A stretch of 64,000 nt of DNA from Ferruginibacter paludis (lineage in GTDB: Bacteria > Bacteroidota > Bacteroidia > Chitinophagales > Chitinophagaceae), in NCBI RefSeq assembly GCF_030409685.1, contig NZ_JAUFQJ010000008.1, positions 434,001 to 498,000 on the forward strand. The letters are read 5' to 3'. Within the stretch, counting starts at the first letter, position 1, and every line of letters begins with the position of its first letter. Below are positions 1-8,894 of the stretch, piece by piece. Below the pieces are notes generated by a model. It ran no database searches and was not told the origin of the DNA. It was given only the letters and a program-made list of their open reading frames with translations. A program made the translations under genes and the position numbers.

Positions 1-1
1 C

Positions 2-1189
2 CCAACATTATTATACATCGGCAGCGCTTATGCAGGTAAAAAGGAGTATGCCGCTGCACTGCCTTATGCACAAGAAGGTATGGCACTTGTATTGAAAATA
101 GGATCAAGGTCCGACGCATTGAAAGGATACGAATTGCTATCAGGGATCTATCATCATGCTGGAAATAATGACAGCGCTTATCAGTGTTTGCTCAAATACA
201 TTACTTTAAAAGATTCTGTTCAAAACAGGCAATTCATATTTCGTTTGAACAATTATAAAAAAATTTCGGAGGATACTATAAAAGAAGCGAGGATAGGGTT
301 ATTAAATAAAGACAATAAGATTAAAGATCAGCAATTGAAACAGGAGGCGACTGTTAAAAAATTTCTAGTTGCAGTATTCATCGCTTTTATTTTTGCCGGC
401 CTATATGTTTTCAGAAACCTCACACTTAAACGAAAGAACGAAAAACTGCAGCGGGAGCAAACAGAACAGGAATGGAAAATGAAACACCTGGAAAGTGAAA
501 AGAAACAGGCCGAACTGCAGCGGCAGGCTGGTGAACTGGAAATGCAGGCATTGCGTGCACAAATGAACCCGCATTTTATTTTTAATTGTCTTAGTTCCAT
601 CAATCGTTTTATTTTAAAAAATGAAAGTAAAACAGCATCCAGTTATTTAGTCCGCTTTTCCCGCCTGATACGCATGGTGCTCATCAATTCTCAAAAGCCA
701 CTGATAACACTGGAGGATGAGCTGCAAATGCTCACTATTTATCTTGATATGGAACGGCTCCGTTTTAAAGATTCATTCGATTATGGCATCACCTTTTTAA
801 ACACCGTGGAAACAGATAATATTTATATTCCACCTTTGCTGTTGCAGCCGTTTTGTGAAAATGCCATCTGGCATGGGCTGATGCACAAAGAAGGACAGGG
901 CCGGCTGAATATTGAATTTAGCATGAAGGACAATATTCTACATTGCACCATCGCTGATAACGGTATCGGGCTGGAGAAATCGGAGGAAATGAAAAGTAAA
1001 TCGGCTGAAAAAGAAAAATCGATGGGGTTAAAAATCACCACAGAGCGGTTGGCCCTGTTGAACAGCCAGAAAGGGCTGCACAGTTTTTATGAAATAGAAA
1101 ATATATTGGATGAAAAGGGAAATGTGGCTGGGACTAAGATAAATTTAAAGATCGGCTTTAAAGAAAGAGAAGAACTTTTAAATACATAA
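2..1189 (+). CDS. LytS-type sensor histidine kinase with TPR-like N-terminus (5' end cut by window edge)
   Basis: The reading frame is open from base 2 with no start in view, so the N-terminal part lies outside the window. The visible part begins with helical TPR-like sequence (an SAYAGKKEYAAALPYAQEG-type repeat), then one membrane helix (about residues 121-139 of the visible protein), a charged coiled coil, and a His_kinase domain of the LytS/YehU type. The phosphoacceptor His lies in NPHFIFN (visible residue about 191), the N-box is PFCENAIWHGL and the ATP-binding G-box is DNGIGL. Such proteins autophosphorylate and pass phosphate to a LytTR regulator; the gene for one starts 12 bases downstream, so the two form an operon. 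The signal sensed cannot be read from the sequence. Confidence 0.93.
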   Translation, partial: PTLLYIGSAYAGKKEYAAALPYAQEGMALVLKIGSRSDALKGYELLSGIYHHAGNNDSAYQCLLKYITLKDSVQNRQFIFRLNNYKKISEDTIKEARIGLLNKDNKIKDQQLKQEATVKKFLVAVFIAFIFAGLYVFRNLTLKRKNEKLQREQTEQEWKMKHLESEKKQAELQRQAGELEMQALRAQMNPHFIFNCLSSINRFILKNESKTASSYLVRFSRLIRMVLINSQKPLITLEDELQMLTIYLDMERLRFKDSFDYGITFLNTVETDNIYIPPLLLQPFCENAIWHGLMHKEGQGRLNIEFSMKDNILHCTIADNGIGLEKSEEMKSKSAEKEKSMGLKITTERLALLNSQKGLHSFYEIENILDEKGNVAGTKINLKIGFKEREELLNT

Positions 1190-1201
1190 AAAGTTTATTG
1201 G

Positions 1202-1960
1202 ATGATTAAGGCAATGATTATTGATGACGAACCCTATTGCTGCGAATCGCTGGCAATACTGCTGGAAGAATACTGCCCGGAGGTTGCTGTAACCGGTATT
1301 TTTAATGACGGCACAGATGCCCTCATTGCTATCAGGAAGCAAGCCCCTGACCTTATATTTTTGGATGTGGAAATGCCGAAGATGAACGGCTTCGATATGC
1401 TGAAACAATTACCCGCCGTTAATTTTGAAATCATCTTTACCACCAGCTACGACCAATATGCACTGAAGGCAATACGTTTTAGTGCGATTGATTATTTATT
1501 AAAACCCATTGATATTGATGAACTGCAAAACGCGGTACAAAAAGTTATCCGGCGCTCTCAAAAACCCATTGCAGCGCAATTGGAAATTTTAATGCAAAAA
1601 ATACAAAAGCCATCCGCCCCCATCAGCAAAATTGCCCTGCCCACCATGGAAGGCTTACAAATGGTAGCTGTTGACACCATCATCAGTTGTGAATCTGACA
1701 GCAATTATACCAGGCTGCATTTAAAAAACAACAGGAAAATGGTAGTATGCCGCAATTTAAAAGACATGGAAGAATTACTGGAAGAACATTCTTTTGCCCG
1801 TGTGCATCGTTGTTACCTTGTTAATTTAAATGAAGTAGAAAAATTTGTAAAAGGCGAAGGTGGCTATCTTATTATGAGCGATGGTTCATCGATAGACGTT
1901 TCAAGAAATAAAAAAGAATTCCTGCTGAAAAAATTATCTCCCAACAGGAATGAACATTGA
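1202..1960 (+). CDS. LytTR-family DNA-binding response regulator
   Basis: 252 residues, normal for the family. The N-terminal receiver domain has the acidic pair at residues 8-10 (DDE), the phosphorylatable Asp at about 55 in LIFLDVEMPKMNG, and the conserved Lys in LLKPID. After a linker, the C-terminal LytTR domain (about 145-240) contains the expected SNYTRLHL and RVHRCYLVNL motifs and would bind DNA as a beta-rich module. It follows the sensor kinase gene by 12 bases on the same strand and is its obvious partner. Target genes are unknown. Confidence 0.95.
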   Translation: MIKAMIIDDEPYCCESLAILLEEYCPEVAVTGIFNDGTDALIAIRKQAPDLIFLDVEMPKMNGFDMLKQLPAVNFEIIFTTSYDQYALKAIRFSAIDYLLKPIDIDELQNAVQKVIRRSQKPIAAQLEILMQKIQKPSAPISKIALPTMEGLQMVAVDTIISCESDSNYTRLHLKNNRKMVVCRNLKDMEELLEEHSFARVHRCYLVNLNEVEKFVKGEGGYLIMSDGSSIDVSRNKKEFLLKKLSPNRNEH

Positions 1961-2124
1961 TTCCGGCCATTTGCTTCAAGCATGCTAATGAGGTGAAGTC
2001 TGCGCCGGCGCAGGATGCAGCTTTGGCGGATGCGTTTGCTGCCGTTGTGCATGGCTGACTGATGCAAAATAAATCTTCCTCAACAAAATGCGGTAACATA
2101 TTGGTAAAACGTTACTGCTACTTC

Positions 2125-3672
2125 CTACAATTTCCGCAACTCTTTCTTTAATATTTTTCCGGTAGCGCTCATGGGTAATGCTGCAACAAACTCAATGTGC
2201 CGGGGATATTTGTAAGATGCTATCCGCTCTTTGGTCCAATTGAGCAATTCGGTAGAGGATACTGTATGGCTTTCTTTCAATACTACAAATGCTTTTACCT
2301 CCTCTCCCAGTTCTTCATGCGGTATGCCTATCACCGCCACCAGCGATACTGCTTCGTGCTGTATCATAGTTTCTTCCACTTCTCTTGGGTACACATTGTA
2401 CCCGCCCCGAATGATCATATCCTTTGTACGGTCTACGATGTAATAAAAACCATCCGCGTCTTTAACAGCAATGTCGCCGGAATGCATCCATCCATTTTGT
2501 AAAACGGCAGCGGTGGCTTCGGGCTTTTTATAATATCCCTTCATTACGTTGTGGCCCCGGTACAACAGTTCACCTTTTTCACCGACGGGTACTTCGTTGC
2601 CTGCTGCATCAACCAGTTTTACCTGTACACCCCAAACCGGTGTGCCCACTGAACCTGGCTTGCGGCCGGTTTTTAAATCGTTGAATATTACTACCGGCGA
2701 ACCTTCTGACATACCATACCCTTCGATGATGGGTACCTTAAAACGCTGCTCAAAATCCTGCAGCACTTTTACCGGCAGCGATGCACCACCGGACAGGCAG
2801 AGTTTTAAATTGGCTGCAATACCGGCAAAATCAATTTCCGGGTTGGTATAATTTAACAATCCCCAGAACATAGTAGGCACGCCAATAAAAATGGTGACTT
2901 TATATTTCTGCATTAAGGCAAAGGCGTTGCCTGCATCAAAACGTGTCAGTAAAATCCCGGTGCCGCCTTTGTACACGCCGGCATTTAATAAAGCCGTCAT
3001 ACCAAAAATATGAAACAGCGGCAACACAACTAAACCCGTATCATCTGCAGTACTGTTCATCAAATCGCAAATAAGGATGGCATTCAACAGCAGGTTGCTG
3101 TGTGTGAGCTCAGCGCCTTTTGGCCGGCCTGTAGTGCCGGAGGTATAGATGATTACACAGGTGTCTTCCGCATTGGTTTGGCAAATTTCAAATACGTCCG
3201 GTTGATTGTTCATTAAATCCCACATGGTTGATGTACCTGCAATGGAGGTGGGCATGGCTGCATCGGGCATAATCAAAAAAAACAATTCGCATGCTGCTAC
3301 TGCATTAAAGGCATCGTGGCCCATTTGCCCGATAGGTAAATCCGGCGTGCCGGTGTAACAGCAATAGGCTTTGGCATCACTGTCGCGAAGATGGTATTCT
3401 ATCTCATCTTTTTTAAGCAACACACTCAACGGCACCACCACTGCCCCGGTTTTAATAATGCCATAATACAACACCGGAAAGGCAGGCAGGTTGGGGCAAC
3501 TGAGGGCAACTTTATCGCCGGGTACAATGCCGCGGCTTACCAGGCCGTTGGCCACTTTGTTTGCTGCTGCATTTAATTCAGCATAGGTAATTGAACGATC
3601 CATAAAGGTAAAGGCGGCTTTTGCGGGATACTGCCGGGCGCTATCCTCCAAAATAACAGACAAGTTTAGCAT
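2125..3672 (-). CDS. AMP-dependent long-chain fatty-acid--CoA ligase
   Basis: 515 residues, normal length for FadD-like acyl-CoA synthetases, which activate fatty acids through an acyl-adenylate to the CoA thioester in the cytosol or at the membrane. Visible ANL-superfamily motifs: the phosphate loop IIYTSGTTGRPKG, the A5 motif EGYGMSEG (Ser where Thr is more usual), the hinge region HSGDIAVKDADGF followed by VDRTKDMI, and the C-terminal catalytic Lys in SATGKILKKEL. It is transcribed alone, divergently from the SDR operon at 3959. A CAAATTTA at 3763-3770 reads as TAAATTTG on its strand and could be a -7 box, but no -33 box is seen. Substrate chain length is an inference from overall similarity. 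Confidence 0.92.
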   Translation of the reverse strand: MLNLSVILEDSARQYPAKAAFTFMDRSITYAELNAAANKVANGLVSRGIVPGDKVALSCPNLPAFPVLYYGIIKTGAVVVPLSVLLKKDEIEYHLRDSDAKAYCCYTGTPDLPIGQMGHDAFNAVAACELFFLIMPDAAMPTSIAGTSTMWDLMNNQPDVFEICQTNAEDTCVIIYTSGTTGRPKGAELTHSNLLLNAILICDLMNSTADDTGLVVLPLFHIFGMTALLNAGVYKGGTGILLTRFDAGNAFALMQKYKVTIFIGVPTMFWGLLNYTNPEIDFAGIAANLKLCLSGGASLPVKVLQDFEQRFKVPIIEGYGMSEGSPVVIFNDLKTGRKPGSVGTPVWGVQVKLVDAAGNEVPVGEKGELLYRGHNVMKGYYKKPEATAAVLQNGWMHSGDIAVKDADGFYYIVDRTKDMIIRGGYNVYPREVEETMIQHEAVSLVAVIGIPHEELGEEVKAFVVLKESHTVSSTELLNWTKERIASYKYPRHIEFVAALPMSATGKILKKELRKL

Positions 3673-3958
3673 GGTAATTTTTTATTGGCAATCGTTGTTA
3701 ATATGGCTTTGTTGTTACCGGCGCAAGTGCAGTGTACAACGTCTTTCCTGATCAAATTATAACAAATTTATGGTGTACTAAAATTTAATACTGCTGATGA
3801 TTACGGCACGGCTGTTTTCTAAAAGCTGTTGTTGTTTTGTTATCAGCATCAACTTTATTTTATGATTTATGATTATCCTTTTATCTTTAGCCGGCGCCAT
3901 TGTGAAATATTCGTATACTTTCAGGCGGCATTTATTCAACTAAAATTTACTACAACTA

Positions 3959-4768
3959 ATGGGAAAAGTAATTCTGGTAACCGGTGCATCTTCCGGCATA
4001 GGCCTTGCCTGTGCAACAGCGCTTCAATCAAAAGGACATACCGTATATGGTTCTGCCCGTAACCTTAACCGGTTGCAATCTGTATCGTTTAAACCAATTG
4101 AGTTAGATGTTACCGATGATGCTTCTGTAAAAAAGGCCATTGCTGCCATTATACAGGCAGAAGGCAAACTGGATGTACTGGTAAACAACGCCGGCAACGG
4201 TGTTGCAGGCCCTGCCTATACCATGTCTGTAGAAAATGCAAAGAAACAATTTGAAGTTAATTTTTTTGGCGTTGTGCGCATGTGCACTGCCGTTCTGCCC
4301 GGGATGATTGAAAGAAAACAGGGAACGATTATTAACATCGGTTCGCTGGCCGGCCTTTTTGGGCTGCCTTACCAAAGCATGTACAGTGCATCCAAATACG
4401 CCATTGAAGGCTACTCTCAAAGCCTGCGGATGGAACTGCGCAATACCGGTGTAAAAGTAGTAGTGATTAATCCCGGCGATTTTAAAACCGGCTTTACAGA
4501 AAGCAGGGAAAAAACGGCGTTTGGCATTGCCAACCCTCAATTGGAAACAGAATACAAAGCCGCTGTTGCCAGCATGGAAAAAGACGAAAGCATCGGCCAA
4601 AGCCCGGATGTACTGGCGGCTAAATTATGTAAGATTGTAGATACCGCCAATCCGGCTCACCGTTACCTGATCGGGGCATTTGGACAAACCATTGCACCTA
4701 CATTAAAGCGCATATTACCGGGATCGTTGTTTGAAAAATTAATGAATGATCATTACGGCATTAAGTAA
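3959..4768 (+). CDS. SDR-family NAD(P)-dependent oxidoreductase
   Basis: 269-residue classical short-chain dehydrogenase/reductase. The cofactor-binding TGASSGIG is at residues 8-15, NNAG at about 76-79, the catalytic Ser at about 129 (INIGSL) and YxxxK at 142-146 (YSASK). The ATG follows an AT-rich leader. The next gene (MFS) begins 15 bases after the stop, and a PIG-L hydrolase follows, suggesting one transcript. The group resembles SDRs that act on hydroxy- or ketosteroids and similar small molecules, but the substrate cannot be told from sequence. Confidence 0.92.
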   Translation: MGKVILVTGASSGIGLACATALQSKGHTVYGSARNLNRLQSVSFKPIELDVTDDASVKKAIAAIIQAEGKLDVLVNNAGNGVAGPAYTMSVENAKKQFEVNFFGVVRMCTAVLPGMIERKQGTIINIGSLAGLFGLPYQSMYSASKYAIEGYSQSLRMELRNTGVKVVVINPGDFKTGFTESREKTAFGIANPQLETEYKAAVASMEKDESIGQSPDVLAAKLCKIVDTANPAHRYLIGAFGQTIAPTLKRILPGSLFEKLMNDHYGIK

Positions 4769-4783
4769 CAGTATCCACCGGTT

Positions 4784-6106
4784 ATGACTCCTGAAAAAAA
4801 TAATAAAAAAACCATCTGGGCATGGGCTATGTTTGATTGGGCCAACCAATCGTACAATATGGTAATTACCTCTACCATTTTTCCGGCCTATTATGTTGCC
4901 ATTACAGCCAATAAAGAAAAGGGAGATATGGTTTCTTTTTTTGGTCACCAGTATGTTAACACCGTATTGTCCAATTACATCCTGGGATTGTCGTACCTCA
5001 TTATTGTGGTGATGCTGCCCATACTTACTTCCATTGCCGATTACAAGGGACATAAAAAATTATACCTGCAGTTCTTTACCTGGATGGGCAGTTTGGCCTG
5101 TGCCGGCCTGTTCTTTTTTACAATGGACAACTTTGAATTCAGCATGATTTGTTTTGGCATTGCTTCGGTTGGTTATTGTGGCGGCTTTGTATTTTATAAT
5201 TCCTACCTGCCGCAAATTGCTACTATTGACCAGCAGGATGCCGTGAGTGCCAAAGGATTTATTTATGGCTTTGCAGGAAGCATTGTTGTACAGGTTATTT
5301 GTTTTGTTTTTGTATTATCCCCTTCCACATTTGGTATTACGGATGATGCATTGCCTGCCCGTATTTCATTCTTAATAGTAGGCATCTGGTGGCTGGGCTT
5401 TTCTATCATTCCTTTTTATTTACTGCCGAAAGGCATGCCCAATGCAGGTTCTCACAACTACAATGTTTTTACCGGCGGTTTTAAAGAACTGGCCAAGGTA
5501 TGGTACAACTTAAAACACCTGCCCTTATTAAAACGATTTTTACCTGCCTTCTTCTTTTATTCGGTAGGCGTACAAACCATTATGCTGGTGGCAGCTAATT
5601 TTGGCGCCAAGGAATTAAAAATGCCGGAAGAAAGTTTAATCAGTATTATTTTGATCATACAGCTGGTGGCTATTATCGGTGCTTCTTTTACAGCGAAATT
5701 GTCTGGTAAATATGGTAATACCAAAGTGCTGGCGGGCATTGTTTTTATCTGGGCTTTGATATGTGCCGGTGTTTATTTTGTTACCAATGCAATGCAGTTT
5801 TATGTTGCCGCTGTATTGGTTGGGATCGTGATGGGTGGTGTACAGTCGTTGTCACGCTCCACGTATTCCAAATACATTCCGCAAAATATTCCAGACACCG
5901 CTTCTTATTTCAGCTTTTATGATGTTACCGAAAAACTGTCTATTGTTGTTGGCTTATTTACCTTTGGTTTTGTAGAATCATTAACGCATGAAATGCGGGA
6001 TTCGGCCCTGGTACTGGATGGCTTTTTTGTAATCGGATTGCTGTTACTGGTATCGTTATCCATTTTTGAAACAGGCCATCAATCTGCAAAAACAGTGATT
6101 GCTTAA
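4784..6106 (+). CDS. MFS transporter, UMF1/Atg22-like family
   Basis: 440 residues with about 12 hydrophobic helices. The N-terminus contains the UMF1-family signature (AMFDWANQSYN followed by a TIFPAYY element), shared with bacterial UMF1 proteins and fungal Atg22 vacuolar amino-acid exporters. It lies in the inner membrane. It is the second gene of a likely operon with the SDR upstream (15-base gap) and the PIG-L hydrolase downstream (10 bases between the stop and the chosen ATG). The transported substrate is unknown; export of a small metabolite processed by the neighbouring enzymes is only a guess. Confidence 0.9.
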   Translation: MTPEKNNKKTIWAWAMFDWANQSYNMVITSTIFPAYYVAITANKEKGDMVSFFGHQYVNTVLSNYILGLSYLIIVVMLPILTSIADYKGHKKLYLQFFTWMGSLACAGLFFFTMDNFEFSMICFGIASVGYCGGFVFYNSYLPQIATIDQQDAVSAKGFIYGFAGSIVVQVICFVFVLSPSTFGITDDALPARISFLIVGIWWLGFSIIPFYLLPKGMPNAGSHNYNVFTGGFKELAKVWYNLKHLPLLKRFLPAFFFYSVGVQTIMLVAANFGAKELKMPEESLISIILIIQLVAIIGASFTAKLSGKYGNTKVLAGIVFIWALICAGVYFVTNAMQFYVAAVLVGIVMGGVQSLSRSTYSKYIPQNIPDTASYFSFYDVTEKLSIVVGLFTFGFVESLTHEMRDSALVLDGFFVIGLLLLVSLSIFETGHQSAKTVIA

Positions 6107-6116
6107 ACCGACAGCA

Positions 6117-6896
6117 ATGGAAAAATCTACTTCCGCAAGACGCCATTTTATCAAACTATCTGCAATGGGTATTGGCAGTCTGGCTGCAGCGCCGGTTGTA
6201 CAAGCCATGCCAATATCAGCAACATATAGTGCAGATAAAAAACTGCGCATTGTTTGCGTTGGCGCCCACCCCGGCGATCCGGAATTTGGGTGCGGGGGCA
6301 CTATGGCTAAATACAGCGATGCCGGTCACAAGGTTACATTTTTGTATCTCACAAAAGGCGAAGCCAGCGATGCTACAAAGACCTATGCCGAGATGGCGGA
6401 GCTGCGAACAAAGGAAGCTGCTGTATCCTGCAAAATATTAGGCGCTACGGCCATGTATGCGGGCCAGATTGATGGCAACACCGTACTGGATAAAAACAAG
6501 AATGAAGAGATGACCAAAATGATCCTGGCACTGGAACCAGATATCGTATTTACACAATGGCCTGTAGACGGACATCCGGATCACCAGGTGACCGGTTTGT
6601 TACCACTGACTGCTTGGGTAAGGACGGAAAGAAAATTCCATTTATACTTTTACGAAGTAAACACGGGCAGCGAAACCATGGGCTTTACTCCAACGGATTA
6701 CGTTGATATTACCGCTTTGCGGGAGCGTAAGAAAGAAGCCATGTTTGCACACAAAACGCAAGACCCCATCAATACATACAACGATTACTTTAAGCCACTG
6801 GAAGAATTTCGCGGCCTGGAAGCAGGCGTAAAAGCAGCAGAGGCATTTATTCATTTTAAGGCCAAAGGCGAAAGAAGTACCATCATCGGATTGTAA
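6117..6896 (+). CDS. PIG-L family deacetylase with twin-arginine-like leader
   Basis: 259 residues from the ATG at 6117; a TTG at 6099 in the same frame would overlap the upstream stop and is less likely. The leader (ARRHFIKLSAMGIGSLAAAP) has a Tat-style RR followed by a hydrophobic stretch, so export is probable. The mature part is a LmbE/PIG-L fold: the zinc motif appears as AHPGDPE, a variant of the usual AHPDDxE that keeps His and the second Asp, and the third metal His lies in DGHPDHQ. Family members remove N-acetyl groups from GlcNAc-type substrates. It closes the SDR-MFS operon. Confidence 0.9.
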   Translation: MEKSTSARRHFIKLSAMGIGSLAAAPVVQAMPISATYSADKKLRIVCVGAHPGDPEFGCGGTMAKYSDAGHKVTFLYLTKGEASDATKTYAEMAELRTKEAAVSCKILGATAMYAGQIDGNTVLDKNKNEEMTKMILALEPDIVFTQWPVDGHPDHQVTGLLPLTAWVRTERKFHLYFYEVNTGSETMGFTPTDYVDITALRERKKEAMFAHKTQDPINTYNDYFKPLEEFRGLEAGVKAAEAFIHFKAKGERSTIIGL

Positions 6897-7046
6897 CACC
6901 CCATTCAATATCGTTTACTTAAAACATTAACCGGATAAGCTGTATCCTTAGATTGCTTTCGGCGTAATGCAGAATGAAAAAGAGATAGCACCAGCGTTAC
7001 AGTTACGCAACCACGCCTGCTTCGGAAGCCACTTTCAACTTGTCCT

Positions 7047-8741
7047 TTAGCGAATGATTATTTTTTCAACATCGGTATTATTATCTCCAATAAACTTTAC
7101 CATGTAAACCCCGGTGGGTAATGTGTTTACTGGTATTTTAACCTGGCCGGATTGCCCTGTAATATTTTGATTAGCAACAATGGCCCCGTTGCTGCTTACC
7201 ACTTCCAATGCACGATATCCGGGTTTATCAAGGTATGCATTGATGATACCGTTGCTAACAATAGTAGGAGCAATTAAATTTTTAATGGTGTTATTTACCG
7301 GGAATTGTATCACGGCCGAATAATGAAAACTGCCATCCGCATTTATCAATTTCAGCCGGTAAAAAACAATGCCGTTATACCGGAAGGCATGTAAAAAATG
7401 GTAGGTATTTACAGCCGAAGTCAACACCGGTTGCACAGTTCCTGCAAAAGAAAATGCACTGCCGTTTAAACTGTATTCAACATCATACTGACGTATGTTT
7501 TGTTCAGCTGCTGTTCGCCATTGCAGTGCCACACCTGCTTTTTCCGGCACACCGGCAAAGGCTGTTAATGTTACTGGCAAAGGTCCGGGTGCGTCTATCC
7601 GGAACACGCTGTTGCCTGTGAGCGAGACGGCGTATACTTCTCCATTTTCTGTCTCACCAAAATCAGCGATGTTATTTGTTGCAAGCACTTGTGTTGTAGT
7701 AATCCATCCGCCGGAACCATTTGGTTTCGTAAGGTAAAATGTACCTGAATAAAAATCGGCGCTGATATTATAACCCTGCAGCGATGGATACTGCGTTCCC
7801 CGGTAAACGACGCCGCCTGTAATGGCAGCTGCCGGATTTTGGGTAGGATAAGTATACACCGGAAAAACGTAATTGGCTATCGGTCCGCAGCCGGTTGTGT
7901 TGTAGGTATTATTGCCTTCGTAACAACGCCATCCATAGTTTACCCCGGCAGTTGCTGCCGCTGGCCTGAAATTAATTTCTTCAAAAGAATCCTGCCCAAC
8001 ATCTCCTATCCACATATCATTGGTAAGCCGGTCAAAACTCCAGCGAAATGGATTGCGCAAACCAAGATCGTATATTTCATTGCCAAAAGGATTGCCTGCG
8101 GGGATGGTATAATAGGGACTTACGCTGGAAGTATTTACATCAAACCGCAAAATTTTTCCCAGCAGCACAGCGGTATTCTGTGCGTTGTTGGGAACATCAC
8201 CACCACCTCCGCCATCACCGGTTGACAGGTAAAGGAATCCATCCGCACCAAAGTGCAACTCTCCACCATTGTGATTGGAATTTGTTGGATGCGGTATCGT
8301 AATTAAAATCACTTTGGAGGCTGGATCCGCAACATTGGCATCGCTGCTGATATGGTATCTTGCCAGCTCCAGGTCACCGGCCGTGTTGGTATAATATACA
8401 TAGAAAAAACCGTTGGCAGCATAATTTGGATGAAACACCATACTGAGCAAACCCCGCTCTCCGCCAACGTTTACGTTAGATACGGTAAGAAAATCTGCCA
8501 GGAAATTAAACGAAGCATCATATGCTTTTATGGTACCGCCCTGCTGTACAATAAAAACACGGTTTGTTCCGTCACCGGCATTTACAAACTGTATGGGTGA
8601 ACTTAACCCGGAAGTAATCACCGGTGTTAAAGCGATGGTTGGTTGAGCAAAACTTTTTCCTGTTAAAAACAAAAAGCACATACAACAAAGCAGGCGGTTT
8701 AGCACGCTATTCTTCAAGCAGGTAATGTCAAATTGTATCAT
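7047..8741 (-). CDS. Secreted PQQ-dependent sugar dehydrogenase (GSDH/HHIP-like) with T9SS sorting tail
   Basis: 564 residues. A signal peptide (about 1-33) precedes a glucose/sorbosone dehydrogenase six-bladed propeller: typical motifs include HNGGELHFGADGFLY, STGDGGGGGD, DLGLRNPFRWSFD and WIGDVGQDSFEEIN. These enzymes oxidise sugars with PQQ and calcium outside the cytoplasm. After the propeller comes a domain typical of Bacteroidota secreted proteins (WRTAAEQNIRQYDVEYSLNG) and a C-terminal sorting domain ending with a GVYMVKFIG-type strand and KIIIR, marking a type IX secretion cargo attached to or released from the surface. No PQQ biosynthesis gene is visible in the window, so the cofactor would come from elsewhere in the genome or outside. 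Confidence 0.9.
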   Translation of the reverse strand: MIQFDITCLKNSVLNRLLCCMCFLFLTGKSFAQPTIALTPVITSGLSSPIQFVNAGDGTNRVFIVQQGGTIKAYDASFNFLADFLTVSNVNVGGERGLLSMVFHPNYAANGFFYVYYTNTAGDLELARYHISSDANVADPASKVILITIPHPTNSNHNGGELHFGADGFLYLSTGDGGGGGDVPNNAQNTAVLLGKILRFDVNTSSVSPYYTIPAGNPFGNEIYDLGLRNPFRWSFDRLTNDMWIGDVGQDSFEEINFRPAAATAGVNYGWRCYEGNNTYNTTGCGPIANYVFPVYTYPTQNPAAAITGGVVYRGTQYPSLQGYNISADFYSGTFYLTKPNGSGGWITTTQVLATNNIADFGETENGEVYAVSLTGNSVFRIDAPGPLPVTLTAFAGVPEKAGVALQWRTAAEQNIRQYDVEYSLNGSAFSFAGTVQPVLTSAVNTYHFLHAFRYNGIVFYRLKLINADGSFHYSAVIQFPVNNTIKNLIAPTIVSNGIINAYLDKPGYRALEVVSSNGAIVANQNITGQSGQVKIPVNTLPTGVYMVKFIGDNNTDVEKIIIR

Positions 8742-8864
8742 GGCAAATAAATTTTATGGTAAACATATTAAAAAGTAACACAAAGTATATGCCGGTAATT
8801 TTTTTAAAGTCTGCGCCTGTTAAATTTATCTCACTCCAAAAAAATGTCTTTGCCATTGATGCCC

Positions 8865-8872
8865 TATTTTTG
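8865..8872 (+). promoter_or_regulatory. Candidate Bacteroidota -7 box
   Basis: TATTTTTG matches the consensus TAnnTTTG exactly and ends 22 bases before the ATG at 8895. No TTTG is found at the expected 19-21 base distance upstream (one occurs only 12 bases upstream), so the assignment is tentative. Confidence 0.35.
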
Positions 8873-8894
8873 AAAAAAAATAAAACAACTGTTT

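Noticed and set aside
2000..2013. CTGCGCCGGCGCAG palindrome between the LytTR and acyl-CoA ligase genes
   Set aside because: It has no loop, no T-run and no flanking symmetry; it lies downstream of both convergent genes, so an operator is unlikely.
4103..4600. 165-codon open frame on the minus strand
   Set aside because: Shadow of the SDR gene; no recognisable motif and unnatural composition (His, Phe and Cys-rich).
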